38,148 nucleotides of DNA from NCBI GenBank assembly GCA_947589565.1, contig CANQBW010000012.1, forward strand, positions 1 to 38,148, in the 5' to 3' direction. The notes under the pieces are model-generated. The model did not search any database and was not told the origin of the DNA. It worked only from the letters and a program-made list of their open reading frames with translations. Shown in pieces: positions 1 to 7,339 of this stretch. The stretch's first letter is position 1, and each line of letters starts with the position of its first letter. This DNA comes from an uncultured Clostridia bacterium. GTDB taxonomy: Bacteria > Bacillota > Clostridia > Christensenellales > Borkfalkiaceae. The translations under genes and the position numbers were made by a program.

Positions 1-121
1 GGAACAGCTTTTTGAGCATGGTCGATTTGCCCGTCTGCCGCGCTCCCGTCACCAAGATACATTTGAAAGTGCTGTCGTCCTTTTGTACGATTTCCTCAAT
101 GCTTCGCCGAATATATTTCAT
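1..121 (-). CDS. AAA-type ATPase, N-terminal fragment (cut by window edge)
   Basis: Only the first 40 codons are in the window. They read MKYIRRSIEEIV... and contain a Walker A P-loop, GARQTGKST, near residue 30. An N-terminal amphipathic stretch directly followed by 'VTGARQTGKST' is typical of the large family of stand-alone AAA ATPases with a C-terminal DUF4143/DUF4143-like nuclease-fold region, often called ATP-binding or toxin-antitoxin-adjacent proteins. The start ATG is preceded by GGAG five bases upstream. Its own promoter and a long palindrome lie directly upstream. The rest of the gene is outside the window, so the family call rests on the P-loop and its context alone. Confidence 0.75.
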   Translation of the reverse strand, partial: MKYIRRSIEEIVQKDDSTFKCILVTGARQTGKSTMLKKLF

Positions 122-139
122 AGGGGCTCCAAGAAAGAA

Positions 140-205
140 ATATGACTGATCTCGAATCCGTTTCGAGATCAGTCATATTATACACCGGTGACGGCGAATT
201 GTCAA
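140..205 (-). promoter_or_regulatory. Promoter overlapped by a 17-bp-arm palindrome
   Basis: On the minus strand TTGACA (205-200) is followed after exactly 17 bp by TATAAT (182-177). A perfect inverted repeat begins inside the -10 box: arms 140-156 and 162-178 (17 bp each, 5-base centre). The repeat covers the start site and most of the leader of the ATPase gene. It could be an operator for a dimeric repressor or a 5' mRNA hairpin. It has no T-run in gene orientation, so a terminator is unlikely. Confidence 0.7.
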
Positions 206-332
206 CCCCAAATATCGTATCCTGTTGAAGTCAAGGGAAATTCATTCCACATCTTCATCGTCTTCCCTCCCCGAGCGGAAAAATTGCTTTTAAATATTTT
301 AAAACATTTCGGACGGCGCGTCAAGGGGCGCC

Positions 333-1034
333 TTAAAAGATATTTCCGAATCCATCAAGCACATTTTGGGTCAGAACAGTTCCGCCGTCTTCGAGAATTT
401 GTCGGTTGAGGCCGAATGCAGGGTCTTCGGCGTCCTCCGCGCGGTATAAAACGAACCGACTTCTGCCGTAAATTTTTGCTTTCTCCATTGCATGGCGGGA
501 GCCACTGTCGCCCTCGCCTTTTTGATAGCTGGCGATCAGAATGACGCGGCTTGAAAACATCGCCTGCAGCCTGTCACGGGCAATAAACCGCCCGATGCTC
601 TCCCCATGCGATCTTGCCTCGGAAAGATATTCGCTCACGACAAGCCCGCCCCGTTCCGCGATTTTCTCCGCAAGACCTTTGTTTTCTTTGGGGTAGATGT
701 TCGAGAGCGTCGTCGGGAGAAAGGCGACCGTCTTTCCGCCTAAGGAGAGACATTCCCGATGCGCAACCGTGTCGCACCCCTGTGCGAGCCCGCTGACGAT
801 CGTAAAACCGTTTTCTACGAGCCGCCTTATGATCTTTCTCTCGCGGGAAACGATCTCTTCCGAGGGATTCAGAACGCCGACAACGGCGACATTGCGCCCG
901 ATCTCTCTCAAAAGGGAGATGTCTCCCCAATAGGAAAAGAGGGAGGGCTTTTCGCTCTCCCGAATGGATAGGGGCGGGCACGGAAAATTTTCGTCGGAAT
1001 TTTTCAGAACATGCGATTTTACTTCGGAAGACAT
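333..1034 (-). CDS. Short DprA/Smf-like Rossmann protein
   Basis: A 233-residue protein with the DprA/SLOG-type nucleotide-binding core. Visible motifs are VAVVGVLNPSEE (first beta strand and loop, normally GTR/GSR), then IVSGLAQGCDTVAHR, the family's SGLA.G.D..AH signature, and later the serine/glycine-rich GDSGSRHAMEKA segment. DprA loads RecA on incoming single-stranded DNA, but full DprA proteins are about 280-370 residues with extra N- or C-terminal domains. Here only the core is present and the usual GTR is replaced by GVL, so a specialised DprA-like role is more likely than canonical transformation. ATG 1034 is preferred over the in-frame GTG at 1040 because GAGAG then lies 5 bases upstream. 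TATAAT at 1071-1066 is the likely -10. Confidence 0.8.
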   Translation of the reverse strand: MSSEVKSHVLKNSDENFPCPPLSIRESEKPSLFSYWGDISLLREIGRNVAVVGVLNPSEEIVSRERKIIRRLVENGFTIVSGLAQGCDTVAHRECLSLGGKTVAFLPTTLSNIYPKENKGLAEKIAERGGLVVSEYLSEARSHGESIGRFIARDRLQAMFSSRVILIASYQKGEGDSGSRHAMEKAKIYGRSRFVLYRAEDAEDPAFGLNRQILEDGGTVLTQNVLDGFGNIF

Positions 1035-1130
1035 CGTCACTCTCTTCTTTTTGAAAATTATTTACATTATAGCACATTTCGATGATTTAAAACGAATAGA
1101 GGAAGAACATCTTCCTCCTTTTTTTGTAAA

Positions 1131-1164
1131 GAAAAACCGACGCTTTCAATCCTCAAAGCGTCGG
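1131..1164 (-). terminator. Intrinsic terminator overlapping the end of the XRE gene
   Basis: On the minus strand the stem CCGACGCTTT pairs with AAAGCGTCGG and is followed by TTTTT. The left arm encodes the last three codons (Pro-Thr-Leu) and stop of the XRE gene, so terminator and coding sequence share bases. It separates this gene from the DprA-like gene downstream. Confidence 0.85.
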
Positions 1165-1455
1165 CTTGTTTGCTTTCCCGAAATCTTCTATGAGAAGTTT
1201 AATGTGATCGATCTGGATGTCGGTAAGCCCGTCCACGGAGACTGTCTTAAGGTTATCGAGCCCGAGAAGGGAGTCGGTAGAGACGTTAAAAAACTTTGCA
1301 ATCTTCACAAGCATTTCCACGGACGGAAGAATATTGTCGTTTTCCCAATTCGATATGCACTGCTTGCTGACATGCAGGCTCTTCGCAAGCTCTACCTGGC
1401 TTAAGTGCCGTATAGTTCTCAACACGCGGATGTTCTCGTTTAACATGGTATTCAT
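1153..1455 (-). CDS. XRE-family HTH transcriptional regulator
   Basis: A 100-residue DNA-binding protein. Residues about 4-65 form an HTH_3/Cro-C1 fold: NIRVLRTIRHLSQVELAKSL, then VSKQCISNWENDNILPS and LVKIAKFFNVSTDSLLGLD, with the typical Q-x3-LA and ISxWE signatures. A short alpha-helical tail follows, probably for dimerisation. ATG 1455 is chosen because AAGGA lies 9-10 bases upstream; the longer frame opens with a TTG that overlaps that ribosome site. It is more AT-rich than the neighbouring coding DNA and is monocistronic, with an intrinsic terminator at its end. The target is unknown; it may act on the adjacent surface operon or on itself. Confidence 0.9.
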   Translation of the reverse strand: MNTMLNENIRVLRTIRHLSQVELAKSLHVSKQCISNWENDNILPSVEMLVKIAKFFNVSTDSLLGLDNLKTVSVDGLTDIQIDHIKLLIEDFGKANKPTL

Positions 1456-1507
1456 AAAAATTTTTTCCTTTTTAGTCAATTTTTATTTTACTATTGTAAA
1501 AAATCGC

Positions 1508-1536
1508 TTGACAAGAACAAAATACTTTGGTATATT
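1508..1536 (+). promoter_or_regulatory. SigA-type promoter of the surface operon
   Basis: TTGACA (1508-1513), 17-bp spacer, TATATT (1531-1536). The expected start near 1543 gives a leader of about 85 bases to ATG 1628. Confidence 0.75.
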
Positions 1537-1627
1537 AATCATGTACTTTTCGGGAGGGCATACTCTTTCCCACTTCGGCGATTACTTCCGAGACATTCGT
1601 TGCACTTGAGGAGGAAACCTGATAAAC

Positions 1628-2128
1628 ATGAAACGTATTTTATTTATCGCTTCATCCATAACGCTTACCATTCTCTTGGCTTTTGACATTATTCTATTGT
1701 GCTGTGTTGTTCCTATGGAGGAAGTGCAGCAGACGACGGGCGGGGTCGTATTAGACCCGAATGCAACGGACGAGCGGCCGAATGAGGGACAGGGTGCGTT
1801 GCCGGGAGTCACCGTGTCGGGATTTTCCGCGTTGACCATTATGTCCGAACTCGATACGATCGCAATTGATCTTTATAACCCCATTGAAAACAACGGGCTG
1901 TATATAATGACCTTCGAGTTCCGTCTTCCCGATGAGAGCGAGCAGGGCTATGAAGTACTGTTCAAGACAGGCTATGTTGCGCCCGGCAAGCACATCTATC
2001 AGGTGACGCTCGCCCACGGGCTGGCTGCGGGGGAATACACGGGGCAGCTTCTGGTGCAGCCCTACCGCATGAGCGATCTTACGCCCACGAACAATGTGTC
2101 GGCGGTCGTCAAGCTGACGGTAAAATAG
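1628..2128 (+). CDS. Membrane-anchored surface protein, operon gene 1
   Basis: A 166-residue protein of unknown function. Residues 1-30 are an uncleaved-looking signal anchor (basic start, long hydrophobic run ending CCVVP). A Thr/Gly/Asn/Glu-rich linker of about 25 residues follows, then a beta-rich domain from about residue 60 to the end (DTIAIDLYNPIENNGLYIM..., VAPGKHIYQVTL, GEYTGQLLVQPYRM, PTNNVSAVVKLTVK). This domain layout is common in hypothetical surface proteins of gut Firmicutes encoded next to secreted Ig-like proteins; that is recalled, not computed. It is the first gene of a three-gene operon. AGGAGG lies 13 bases upstream of the ATG, which is unusually long spacing. The predicted position is the outer face of the membrane. 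Confidence 0.8.
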   Translation: MKRILFIASSITLTILLAFDIILLCCVVPMEEVQQTTGGVVLDPNATDERPNEGQGALPGVTVSGFSALTIMSELDTIAIDLYNPIENNGLYIMTFEFRLPDESEQGYEVLFKTGYVAPGKHIYQVTLAHGLAAGEYTGQLLVQPYRMSDLTPTNNVSAVVKLTVK

Positions 2129-2180
2129 GTGACAACGGGGAAAACCCGCGTCATAATAAAATTTTTATTAGAGGTGTTTT

Positions 2181-2693
2181 ATGAAAAAGAGAAACTTGGT
2201 ACTTTTTGGCTCTGCTGCAATGCTCTCGTTGGCACTTGCAGGTTCCCTCGGCACGTTTGCCGTCGCTTCGGCAGAGGAAATCAATCAGAGCAGCGATCCT
2301 AAAACAGGTACAACGCCCGTCACTTACACAAAACAAGACTCGTGGTCAGTCACCATTCCCGAATCGATCACGATCGGCGGAGAGGGTGGAACAGTCGAAG
2401 CAAGCGGGGTTGTCATCGAGGATGGTAAGGCCTTAAAGGTTACCGTAAGCAGCACGAACAACTGGTACGTGAAGACCGAGGGGAAGACTGGATTCAAGTA
2501 TAAACTCAAGGCTGGAGGAACCGAAATTACCAGTGAATCTAATACTGTCCTTACGGTAGATGCGGGAACGCCTACTGAGAGTGTAGAATTAACGGCGGAG
2601 ATAAATGATTCGACAGCCGAGAATAAGTCCACCGGCGGAAACGCATATACCGATACGCTCACCTTTAGCGTTGCGGTCGCAAATGCCGACTAA
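2181..2693 (+). CDS. Secreted beta-sandwich surface protein, operon gene 2
   Basis: A 170-residue secreted protein. The signal peptide spans about residues 1-31 (MKKRN..., hydrophobic core, cleavage near VASAEE). The mature part is a single beta-rich domain with alternating Thr/Ser/Val patterns (SWSVTIPESITIGG, GKALKVTVSSTNNWYVKTEG, NAYTDTLTFSVAVANAD). The motif VTIPESI...W...YTDTLTFSV recurs in small secreted proteins of Clostridia that probably adopt an Ig/WxL-like fold. There is no LPXTG and no C-terminal membrane segment, so it is probably released or held by the membrane-anchored protein encoded just upstream. AGAGGTG lies about 5 bases before the ATG. Function unknown. Confidence 0.8.
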   Translation: MKKRNLVLFGSAAMLSLALAGSLGTFAVASAEEINQSSDPKTGTTPVTYTKQDSWSVTIPESITIGGEGGTVEASGVVIEDGKALKVTVSSTNNWYVKTEGKTGFKYKLKAGGTEITSESNTVLTVDAGTPTESVELTAEINDSTAENKSTGGNAYTDTLTFSVAVANAD

Positions 2694-2721
2694 TTTGTTT
2701 CGGTAAGAAAAGGGAAAAGTC

Positions 2722-2898
2722 ATGTTTGCCTTGAATGCAGTGACATTTTCGGTGTTGAAGGGGGCGGCGATCGCAGTTGCGGCCATCAACGCGGTCGCGC
2801 TTGTCGCGGCGCTTGTCTGCCTGTACCTTGCCCGTCGCTCGGCGAAGAAAGAGGAAACGGGCAAAGAGCAACACGCTTCCGCCGATTCGCATAAGTAA
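2722..2898 (+). CDS. Small single-pass membrane protein (58 aa), operon gene 3
   Basis: This short reading frame starts 28 bases after the previous gene, inside the same transcription unit, and ends directly before the operon's hairpin. It encodes MFALNAVTFS..., one hydrophobic segment of about residues 8-37 rich in Ala/Val/Leu (GAAIAVAAINAVALVAALVCLYL), then a charged tail (ARRSAKKEETGKEQHASADSHK). A weak AGGGA precedes the start. Position in the operon, single membrane helix and basic cytoplasmic tail make it a credible accessory subunit for the two surface proteins. No homologue is recognised. Confidence 0.65.
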   Translation: MFALNAVTFSVLKGAAIAVAAINAVALVAALVCLYLARRSAKKEETGKEQHASADSHK

Positions 2899-2899
2899 C

Positions 2900-2936
2900 A
2901 ATCATAATCCACCCGCTTTGCGGGTGGATTATGATT
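2900..2936 (+). terminator. Strong hairpin ending the surface operon
   Basis: Perfect inverted repeat with 17-bp arms (2900-2916 and 2920-2936) and a three-base TTT loop, starting two bases after the stop of the 58-residue gene. Only a short T-run follows, so termination may be partial or the hairpin may protect the 3' end. Confidence 0.65.
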
Positions 2937-3025
2937 TTGAGCGAGATGCTCATTCCGATCAAAGACGAGATGTTTCGCGTTAATGGGTAAATATTTGGAA
3001 ATTGCAATCAAAAAAGTTGTTTTGA

Positions 3026-3054
3026 TTGACAGCGGGGGAAATGTGTAGTATAAT
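3026..3054 (+). promoter_or_regulatory. SigA-type promoter of the redox operon
   Basis: TTGACA (3026-3031), 17-bp spacer, TATAAT (3049-3054): full consensus. Transcription would start near 3061, about 24 bases before the start codon at 3085. Confidence 0.85.
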
Positions 3055-3084
3055 AGGTCCGTATCAATCGAAAGGAGGGGAATC

Positions 3085-3945
3085 ATGAGCGAAACGCTTG
3101 CACGCAAAGTGAGGATCGGATACGGGATCTTTCTTTCCGTATTTACGGCGGTCCTTGCCGTTTTGTTCATCGTGGGAGTCGCGCAAATTTACTTTGCGGA
3201 CGTTCCCTTAGGGGAGCCCAAGTACTCGCGCGAGATCGTCGGCGAGCATCTCAAGCCGATCCTCATCGTCATGCTGATCTGGATCTTGGCGATCATCGGC
3301 GGCTACATTCTGTCAATTGTTCTTCCGGAGGCGAAAAAACAAAAGAGGAAGCCCTCTGCGAGCGATTCTCTGAAAAGGCTCAAGACCCGCATTCCGCAGG
3401 GCAGTAGTGAGGAATTTCTTGCCGAAAAGAAGGTCTATGACCGGATGCAGATCATAAAGATCGTCATCTGGTCGGTGTGTGCGGCGTTTGCTTTGGTCTC
3501 TGCGATCGTCTCCATCGTCTATCTTGCGACCGGAAACCATTTCGACACCTCGACCGGGAAGAATTTCAACCAGCTCGTTGTCCCGATGGTTCGCTTTATC
3601 GGGCCGTGGGTGCTCGTCTCTTTCCTCTTGTTCGTCGGGGCGACGCTGTATGAATACTTCACGGCGAAAAAGGAGCTTGCGGTCGCGAAGAACCTGTTGG
3701 TGCTCGGGAAGGGCTCTCCCGTTGCGGCGAGAAATGCGCTTCTCTTGAAAAAGGACGCGGCTCTCGCCGTCGTCGGCAAGCCGAAGGTCATACTCGCGCT
3801 GCGGATCGCCGTGCTTGCGATCGCCATTTGCTTTATCGTCATCGGCAACCTGCCCGCCAACCCGGGACAAATTTGGTTTGCGGGCTTCAATGAAGTCTTG
3901 AGCAAGGCCGCCGACATCTGCACGGAGTGCATCGGACTCGGCTAA
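3085..3945 (+). CDS. Polytopic membrane protein with C-terminal CTECIGLG (CD1871A-like) tail
   Basis: A 286-residue integral membrane protein with about five hydrophobic segments (roughly 12-36, 58-80, 123-147, 168-192, 238-255). Residues 235-286 look like the small CXXC proteins of the CD1871A family of Clostridia: one membrane helix, then ...AADICTECIGLG at the very C terminus, with Cys279 and Cys282 as a CXXC pair. Those proteins are usually stand-alone and about 45 residues long, so here the module is apparently fused to a larger membrane scaffold. The next gene starts 10 bases downstream and encodes a polyferredoxin-thioredoxin fusion, which suggests that the CXXC pair relays electrons or thiol exchange in the same membrane pathway. 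AAAGGAGGGG precedes the ATG. The redox role is inference. Confidence 0.75.
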   Translation: MSETLARKVRIGYGIFLSVFTAVLAVLFIVGVAQIYFADVPLGEPKYSREIVGEHLKPILIVMLIWILAIIGGYILSIVLPEAKKQKRKPSASDSLKRLKTRIPQGSSEEFLAEKKVYDRMQIIKIVIWSVCAAFALVSAIVSIVYLATGNHFDTSTGKNFNQLVVPMVRFIGPWVLVSFLLFVGATLYEYFTAKKELAVAKNLLVLGKGSPVAARNALLLKKDAALAVVGKPKVILALRIAVLAIAICFIVIGNLPANPGQIWFAGFNEVLSKAADICTECIGLG

Positions 3946-3955
3946 GGAGGAGAAG

Positions 3956-6106
3956 ATGGAAGAGGAAAATAAGAAAATCGAAACCGAAACACCTTCGCCC
4001 GAAAGCCGGCCGACGGAAGAGGGGAAGACCCAAGAGGCCCAAGGCGGGGAGACCGAGCCCAAGAAGAAGGGCTTCAAGGTCTGGTGGCAGAACCACAAGC
4101 CGACGAAGAGAAGGCTCATTCAGGTCTATGCCGCCCTCCTCTACAATGTTCACTTCAGGGGATTTTTCAACGGCAGAATTTATAAGGGCCCCGTGAAGGG
4201 ACTCTGCGTCCCCGGATTCAACTGCTACTCCTGCCCGGGCGCCGCGGGAGCCTGTCCCTTAGGCTCCATTCAGAACGCGCTGGCGCACAGCAGCGCGGAG
4301 ACGCCGAACGCCATCTTCTACGTCTTCGGCATCATTCTGCTGTTCGGCGTACTTTTGGGCAGAACGATCTGCGGATTTTTGTGCCCCGTCGGACTCGGCC
4401 AGGAGCTCCTCTATAAGATCAAGACCCCCAAAGTCAAGAAGAGCAGGGTCACCTACGTCCTATCTTATCTGAAATACGTCTTTTTGGCGGTGCTTGTCAT
4501 CGCGGTGCCGCTGCTCTTCAATATACAGTCGAACTCCGTCGTCCCCGGGTTCTGCAAATACGTCTGTCCCGCGGGAACCTTCGGCGGCGCGATCGGACTT
4601 CTGATGAATCCTGTCAACAACGACTATTTCGGAATGCTCGACGTGCTCTTCACCTGGAAGTTTGTCGTCATGGTCGTCGTCATCTTGCTGTCCATCTTCA
4701 TCTTCCGGTTTTTCTGCAGATTTATCTGCCCGCTCGGCGCGATCTACGGTTTCTTCAACAAGATCTCCATCATCGGCGTGGGACTCGACAAGAACAAGTG
4801 CACCGACTGCGGACTCTGCGTCTCCCACTGCAAGATGGACATCAAGCATGTCGGTGACCATGAGTGCGTCAACTGCGGCGACTGTATCTCCGTCTGCCCC
4901 GCAAAGGCGATCAGCTGGAAGGGCTCCAAACTTCTCCTGCATCGCAACGCGGTGGAGGCGGTCGCAGAGCCTGCGGCGGAAGAAAAGCCGCTCTCCTCGA
5001 TGCTCTCTTCGAACGTTCAGGCGGCGGAGAGTGTTGCGATCGCGGACGGCTCGCCCGTCGTACCCGTCTCTTCGGAGATCTCTGTTGAGGCTCCCGTTGC
5101 GGAGGCGCCTGCGGCGGAGGCTCCCGTCAAGCAGAGAAAAAAGCGCGGCAGAAAGTTCTACCTCGAGGTGACGGCATGGGTTCTCGCCCTCGTCGTCTTT
5201 GCGGGCGCGTTCGTCTACTATAATTTCATCTACTATTATTTACTCGAAAAGGACGAGGGGTCGAAAATTCCCCCTTCGGATCTGCAGAACTACTTCTCCG
5301 TCACCCTCAACAGCGGATCGGGAAAGGATTTCACGATCTCTAAAGAAGGGGAGACCGCGACCGAGAAGGTCGAGCCTCTGGCGGGCGAGGGAACGGAGGC
5401 GGAGCCCTACATCATCACTTCGATCGAGGGCGTCTACTCGCCCAAGATCAGAGAGGGGGAGACCGTCTACTATTGCTATCGGCACGTATCGGGCGAGGAT
5501 CAACCGGAGTATACAAGCGGCCCCTATACCTATTCGACGGAGAGCGATTATAAGTTCGAAGCCTACTATGTAAAGCACGACGAGAGCCGTCTGGCGCTTG
5601 CCACCATCGAGGGTGCGAAGACGGAGACCTTCTCCCTCGTGGAACAGGGATATCAGGAGGGGAATCTTCTCTATGGGTTCGAGCTCGACGTCGTCAGTTT
5701 GGAGGAGGAAAAAGAGAAGCAGAAGCTCTCCGACCACTACGGAAAGGTCACGGTCATCAACTTCTGGTACACCTCCTGCGGGCCCTGCGTCGCCGAACTT
5801 CCCTACTTTGCGGAGATGGCGGATAAGTACAAGGATCAGATCGACATCGTCGCCATTCACAGGGCATACGAGAAGGATTCGGAGATCGTCTCCTTCATCG
5901 AAAAGCAGGGCTGGAACACCTGGAATGTCTCCTTCCTGCACGACACGGGCAGCCTGATTGTCAGCAATACCTATGCGCTCTACGGCGGCAAGGACGCCTA
6001 TCCCATGACCGTCATCATCGACGCAAACGGCTTCGTCACCTGCCACAACCAGGGCCCGATCGCAAAGGATGTGCTCGAAGCGGAGATTTTGAAGGCAATA
6101 GGGTGA
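3956..6106 (+). CDS. Membrane 4Fe-4S polyferredoxin fused to extracytoplasmic thioredoxin domain
   Basis: A 716-residue fusion. Residues 1-50 are charged and cytoplasmic. Residues 60-325 form a NapH/CcoG-like membrane iron-sulfur domain with extra Cys motifs (CVPGFNCYSCPGAAGACPLG near 84-103, FLCP 142-144, CKYVCPAG 200-207, FCRFICPLG 253-261) and two classic clusters, CTDCGLCVSHC (282-292) and CVNCGDCISVCP (304-315). An Ala/Pro/Val/Glu linker follows to about 393. A membrane helix spans about 404-428, then a beta-rich region, then a TlpA-type thioredoxin domain (595-716) with CGPC at 608-611 and the cis-Pro loop AYPMTV. The final helix should place the thioredoxin outside. The likely job is moving electrons from cytoplasmic ferredoxin through the clusters to an exported thiol-disulfide reductase. 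GGAGG lies upstream of the ATG; it forms an operon with the preceding gene. Confidence 0.85.
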   Translation: MEEENKKIETETPSPESRPTEEGKTQEAQGGETEPKKKGFKVWWQNHKPTKRRLIQVYAALLYNVHFRGFFNGRIYKGPVKGLCVPGFNCYSCPGAAGACPLGSIQNALAHSSAETPNAIFYVFGIILLFGVLLGRTICGFLCPVGLGQELLYKIKTPKVKKSRVTYVLSYLKYVFLAVLVIAVPLLFNIQSNSVVPGFCKYVCPAGTFGGAIGLLMNPVNNDYFGMLDVLFTWKFVVMVVVILLSIFIFRFFCRFICPLGAIYGFFNKISIIGVGLDKNKCTDCGLCVSHCKMDIKHVGDHECVNCGDCISVCPAKAISWKGSKLLLHRNAVEAVAEPAAEEKPLSSMLSSNVQAAESVAIADGSPVVPVSSEISVEAPVAEAPAAEAPVKQRKKRGRKFYLEVTAWVLALVVFAGAFVYYNFIYYYLLEKDEGSKIPPSDLQNYFSVTLNSGSGKDFTISKEGETATEKVEPLAGEGTEAEPYIITSIEGVYSPKIREGETVYYCYRHVSGEDQPEYTSGPYTYSTESDYKFEAYYVKHDESRLALATIEGAKTETFSLVEQGYQEGNLLYGFELDVVSLEEEKEKQKLSDHYGKVTVINFWYTSCGPCVAELPYFAEMADKYKDQIDIVAIHRAYEKDSEIVSFIEKQGWNTWNVSFLHDTGSLIVSNTYALYGGKDAYPMTVIIDANGFVTCHNQGPIAKDVLEAEILKAIG

Positions 6107-6285
6107 GTTTCGAACGAAATCTTCCCTTCGGGAATATTTACGTTCGAGGAAATGGGCTTGTTTGCCTTGATTAAGTTGTCCTCTTCATCGCTTTCACAAC
6201 AATGTGCGTCCCGTGGGGCGCGTATAGGGGCGTGCAGCGCAAAAGCGTGGTTTTGCTCGCACACATTATTTTAGAACAAAGGGCA
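6107..6285 (+). repeat. Dispersed A-element, copy 1 (about 180 bp)
   Basis: Starts one base after the stop of the redox fusion. It begins with the family-A palindrome (TTTCGAACGAAATC... to ...CGTTCGAGGAAATGG), continues through a conserved middle (GTGCAGCGCAAAAGCGTGG) and ends TTTTAGAACAAAGGGCA. Related copies are at 19429-19603, 21217-21389 (reverse), 23763-23944, 27095-27358, 31441-31619 and 38003 to the window end. No convincing ORF is present. Confidence 0.8.
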
Positions 6286-6286
6286 A

Positions 6287-6436
6287 TGCGCCGCGCTACG
6301 AAAGTAGCGCGGCGCACTTTCTGTCATTCCGAGCGCAGTCGAGGAATCCCCTTGGTCAATAGATTGCTTATGAACCGAATACAAACTGCGCCGCCACGAA
6401 AGTGGCGGCGCTTAAATTAGTTTTTGTTTTGTTATC
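6287..6436. repeat. Two GAAA-tetraloop hairpins flanking a T-type repeat between convergent genes
   Basis: Hairpin 1 (6287-6316) has 13-bp arms TGCGCCGCGCTAC around GAAA. Hairpin 2 (6388-6411) has 10-bp arms GCGCCGCCAC, again around GAAA, followed by a T-rich run. Between them is a TGTCATTCCGAGCGCAGTCG-type repeat. They lie between convergent genes ending at 6106 and 6437 and may act as bidirectional transcription or RNA 3'-end barriers. Confidence 0.7.
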
Positions 6437-7237
6437 TTATTCGGCGGGGTCGAGGATGATGCTGCAGAAGCCGCCGCTCTCTTGGGTCAGATACTTATCG
6501 GCCGCAAGCGAATAGTCCCTCAGATCGGCAGCCGCGGAGGACTCTCCGGTAGGCATATGGATCTGATGCTTTCCTTTCGGCAGACGGAAGAGTTCTCCTG
6601 ATCTGTTTAAACTTGCGATATGAAATTCGTCGAAGCGGAGGTTGGAGCAGGACTCGTCGGTGCAGATCTGACCGATGTCTTCCGTGGGACTGCCCTCGAA
6701 GATCTTGTCCGCCGAGAGCATATAGAGGACCTGATAGGGGACTTCTCCGTTCTCGTCGGGGGTGGCGGGCTCCGCCTTGATGATCCCCGTGGGCTGTTTC
6801 GCGCTGACTTTGACGGGCGTATAGATGTAACCCGCCAGGGTGCCCGTGATGTAGGCAACATAGTCGCCCGTGGGAAGCTCCGCGCTCGCCTTCATATTCG
6901 AGATGGAGCAGAGCTTGGAGTTCGTGGAGTTATAGAAGAGGATATTGAGCCCGCCCGCTGCGGTGAGACCCTCGATGGACACGGAGTATTCCGTGGTCTT
7001 GGGAGCCGCGGGCTCTTCCGTCTGGCCGCACTCGCATACGCCGTTCGTGAAATGATGTTCGGACTCCTCGTACCTTTCTCCGCACTCCGCGCAGATCTTC
7101 CAGTGGTTGTTTTCGTCGTGATCCCACGTGCCTCCGGAATGCTGATGGGCAGTTTCTCCGCAGGCTGCCGCGGTAAAGCATACACCGAATGCCATGCAGG
7201 CAGCAAGCACGGGAGTGACTATTGCTTTCAATTTCAT
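6437..7237 (-). CDS. Secreted lipoprotein with Cys/His-rich module
   Basis: A 266-residue lipoprotein. The signal peptide has the lipobox FTAAAC (lipidated Cys at about residue 26), so the mature protein should be attached to the outer face of the membrane. Residues about 30-75 carry a Cys/His-rich motif, H..GGTWDHDENNHWKICAECG followed by HHFTNGVCECG, a pattern seen in surface proteins of gut Firmicutes and plausibly metal binding. The remainder is beta-rich and of unknown function, with four further Cys (SCSNL, ICTDES). ATG 7237 is chosen over an upstream in-frame ATG because GGAGG lies 5 bases upstream and the lipobox then sits at the normal distance. Confidence 0.85.
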   Translation of the reverse strand: MKLKAIVTPVLAACMAFGVCFTAAACGETAHQHSGGTWDHDENNHWKICAECGERYEESEHHFTNGVCECGQTEEPAAPKTTEYSVSIEGLTAAGGLNILFYNSTNSKLCSISNMKASAELPTGDYVAYITGTLAGYIYTPVKVSAKQPTGIIKAEPATPDENGEVPYQVLYMLSADKIFEGSPTEDIGQICTDESCSNLRFDEFHIASLNRSGELFRLPKGKHQIHMPTGESSAAADLRDYSLAADKYLTQESGGFCSIILDPAE

Positions 7238-7271
7238 ACTGACCTCCGTTTGTTGTTCAGATTTCCCTATT

Positions 7272-7300
7272 ATTATAAGGGACAAATTCCCATTTGTCAA
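7272..7300 (-). promoter_or_regulatory. Promoter of the lipoprotein gene with inverted repeat in the spacer
   Basis: Minus strand TTGACA (7300-7295), 17-bp spacer, TATAAT (7277-7272). GACAAAT and ATTTGTC form a 7-bp-arm inverted repeat (7281-7298) that overlaps the -35 box and fills the spacer, a position suited to a repressor. Confidence 0.75.
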
Positions 7301-7339
7301 GAGCATTTGAAGAAAGTCTTTGAAAAAATCACGCAATTA

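Noticed and set aside
1099..1127. Plus-strand terminator-like hairpin (GAGGAAG/CTTCCTC with T-run)
   Set aside because: No plus-strand gene ends here; it lies upstream of the DprA-like gene promoter and may be chance or stop antisense transcription only.
1541..1609. 22-codon upstream ORF in the surface-operon leader
   Set aside because: Its ATG lies only 4 bases after the -10 box, at or before the expected transcription start, and it has no ribosome site.
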